In this document: in pieces, positions 62,792 to 64,000 of the stretch | Numbering within the stretch: position 1 is the first letter of the stretch | Layout: the number at the start of each line of letters is the position of its first letter | NCBI RefSeq assembly: GCF_034932365.1 | Contig: NZ_JAYGHR010000067.1 | Coordinates: 1-64,000 of the forward strand | DNA length: 64,000 nt | Reading direction: 5' to 3' | Source: Capilliphycus robustus | GTDB lineage: Bacteria; Cyanobacteriota; Cyanobacteriia; Cyanobacteriales; Microcoleaceae | Notes under the pieces: model-generated | Databases searched by the model: none | Seen by the model: the letters and a program-made list of their open reading frames with translations, nothing else | Told to the model about the DNA's origin: nothing | Translations under genes and position numbers: made by a program

Positions 62792-63880
62792 ATGAAGAAA
62801 ATACTGATTTTATTATCCAATCCCAAAAATTCGGTTCAGTTACGTTTAGGAGAAGAAACACGCGAAATCAAAGAAGCATTGAAACAGTCCAAAAATCGAG
62901 AACAATTTCAAGTTGAGAGTGAGTCAGCCGTTCGGGTGAAAGACTTGCGACGAGCATTATTAGAATATGAACCTGCAATTGTTCACTTTTCGGGTCATGG
63001 TTCTGGGAGTGACGGACTGATATTAGAAAATGATTCGGGAGAAACTCAACTCGTGAGTAGTGAGGCTTTAGCCAAGCTGTTTAAACAGTTTCAACAAGAA
63101 GTTCAATGTGTTGTTCTCAATGCTTGCTACAGCGAAGAACAAGCCCAAGCCATCCATGAATATATTGACTGTGTTGTAGGGATGAATAAAGCCGTTGGAG
63201 ATGTTGCAGCGATTAACTTTTCGACGGCGTTTTATGAAGCTTTGGGCGCCGGAAAAACCTATGATAAATGTTTCAACTTTGCTTGCAATGCTATTGATTT
63301 AGAAGGAATACCGGAGTCGGATACTCCACAAATTCGCTATCGTCCTCGACATTATATTTCTGATATTCAGGAAACTCAGCAAGCAAAAAACACAGATGAT
63401 TCATCTTCTCAACCTGGCTTTAAACCTGCCATCAATATTAATGGTAATCTTTCCAACAGTCCAGTAGGTCAAGCCGGACGCGACCAGACTCAAACCTCTG
63501 ATCAATCTCAATCTTTTGGTGATGTTAGTTTTAGGGGAACGGGTAATAATTTTAACCCATTTAATCGTGTGCATGGTAACGTTAATATTGACCAAAGTAA
63601 AACTGAAACTATCGGGGGAAATTCTGAATTACAAGCGGCATTAAATGAACTGAAAAAACTTAAACAGGAAATTGGTTCAACAAATTCTCTCAGTGTTCTT
63701 CAGAAAAAACAAGCCGAGATTCCTGTTGAAATACTCGAAACTGAATTAAAGAAACCCCAACCCAATAAAAGCTTAATTGATGAAGCAGTTGAAGCACTCA
63801 AAAAAGGATTAGAAGGGGTAGAAACGCTTGCTGGGCCTGTGATGAAAGTTGCAGCAATTTTAGCGAAAGTGTGGGTTTAA
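62792..63880 (+). CDS. CHAT (caspase-like) domain protein with homotypic-type motif
   Basis: 362 aa. CHAT domain (1-195): MKKILILLSNPK, His69 in VHFSGHGSG and Cys112 in VLNACYSEEQ, the caspase-type dyad. A linker (about 200-280) holds NSPVGQAGRD and then a Gly/Asn-rich run (SFGDVSFRGTGNNFN, VHGNVNIDQS). The C-terminal 80 residues are a coiled coil and an amphipathic or hydrophobic end (AGPVMKVAAILAKVWV). AAGGAG lies before ATG. It may be a protease effector controlled by the NACHT protein. Confidence 0.85.
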   Translation: MKKILILLSNPKNSVQLRLGEETREIKEALKQSKNREQFQVESESAVRVKDLRRALLEYEPAIVHFSGHGSGSDGLILENDSGETQLVSSEALAKLFKQFQQEVQCVVLNACYSEEQAQAIHEYIDCVVGMNKAVGDVAAINFSTAFYEALGAGKTYDKCFNFACNAIDLEGIPESDTPQIRYRPRHYISDIQETQQAKNTDDSSSQPGFKPAININGNLSNSPVGQAGRDQTQTSDQSQSFGDVSFRGTGNNFNPFNRVHGNVNIDQSKTETIGGNSELQAALNELKKLKQEIGSTNSLSVLQKKQAEIPVEILETELKKPQPNKSLIDEAVEALKKGLEGVETLAGPVMKVAAILAKVWV

Positions 63881-64000
63881 TCGAGCCTGAACAAATATTA
63901 AACCATCTGTTGTTGTCTATTAATATCATTGCCAGGGGGGACGGAAACAGTCATAATTTTAGTTGCTCCAGTTGCCCCCTGTGGTAATCTTGGTTATAAC
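63881..64000. other. Window end, no gene supported
   Basis: 120 bases after the CHAT gene. A short minus-strand frame ends here but cannot be judged. Confidence 0.4.

Noticed and set aside
63881..64000. Minus-strand frame at the window end
   Set aside because: Only a few tens of codons with stops close by; the continuation lies outside the window.

Overview
The window comes from a cyanobacterium, most likely a filamentous one. The evidence is a photosystem II gene (psbM), many HIP1 octamers (GCGATCGC), cyanobacteria-restricted families (DUF3318, DUF4278, DUF3598, cyanoexosortase A, HpsJ, XisI), heptameric STRR repeats, solitary tnpB elements and a large set of multidomain sensor proteins. 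No rRNA, tRNA or CRISPR array was found.

Layout. 1-705: end of a tnpB element. 0.8-7 kb: a B12-type radical SAM enzyme, then a minus-strand polyamine-type ABC transporter operon (potA-potD-potB-potC, with a repeat block between potB and potC). 7-20 kb: housekeeping and conserved cyanobacterial genes (methyltransferase, DUF3318, MscS-like channel, SRPBCC, DUF1400, SirB1, mutL, YbjN, tandem UspA). This stretch includes a hotdog thioesterase gene cut in two by a tnpB element; its two halves can be rejoined in frame. 19.8-25 kb: psbM (35 aa), rimK, and a protein-sorting operon (cyanoexosortase A, its partner protein, HpsJ) beside a PEP-CTERM substrate. 25-30.6 kb: gcvT, site-2 protease, nth, rpsN, aat and two unknown genes. 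30.6-44.3 kb: signalling genes, namely a PAS/LOV-like/GAF diguanylate cyclase, a Ser/Thr kinase, an ethylene-receptor-like hybrid histidine kinase overlapping a REC-histidine kinase, and a REC-PAS-GGDEF-EAL protein, plus a solitary xisI. 44.5-51.5 kb: a large transporter-HEAT-cNMP protein whose N-terminus has been replaced by an inserted element, and two 1248-bp tnpB elements in inverted orientation enclosing two small genes. 51.5-53.3 kb: DUF411 metal-binding protein and a PLP-dependent ammonia-lyase. 53.5-64 kb: an accessory region with two paralogous membrane proteins carrying a repeated C-terminal module, an NAD(P)-binding protein, a caspase-family protease, a NACHT NTPase with a repeat-built membrane domain and zinc ribbon, and a CHAT protease-like protein. 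These genes are separated by G/C-run repeats with terminal inverted repeats.

How the genes may work together. The strongest candidate for an undescribed system is the caspase / NACHT / CHAT group at 57.7-63.9 kb. The NACHT and CHAT proteins share the peptide NSPxGQAGRD although their codons differ, which points to a common assembly or recognition motif. This could be an NLR-like defence or cell-death module, but that role is inferred from family knowledge and not shown by the sequence. The other notable pieces are the intact ethylene/copper-binding residue set in the kinase at 38645, a LOV-type PAS domain whose adduct cysteine is serine, and several clear cases of tnpB elements altering host genes.
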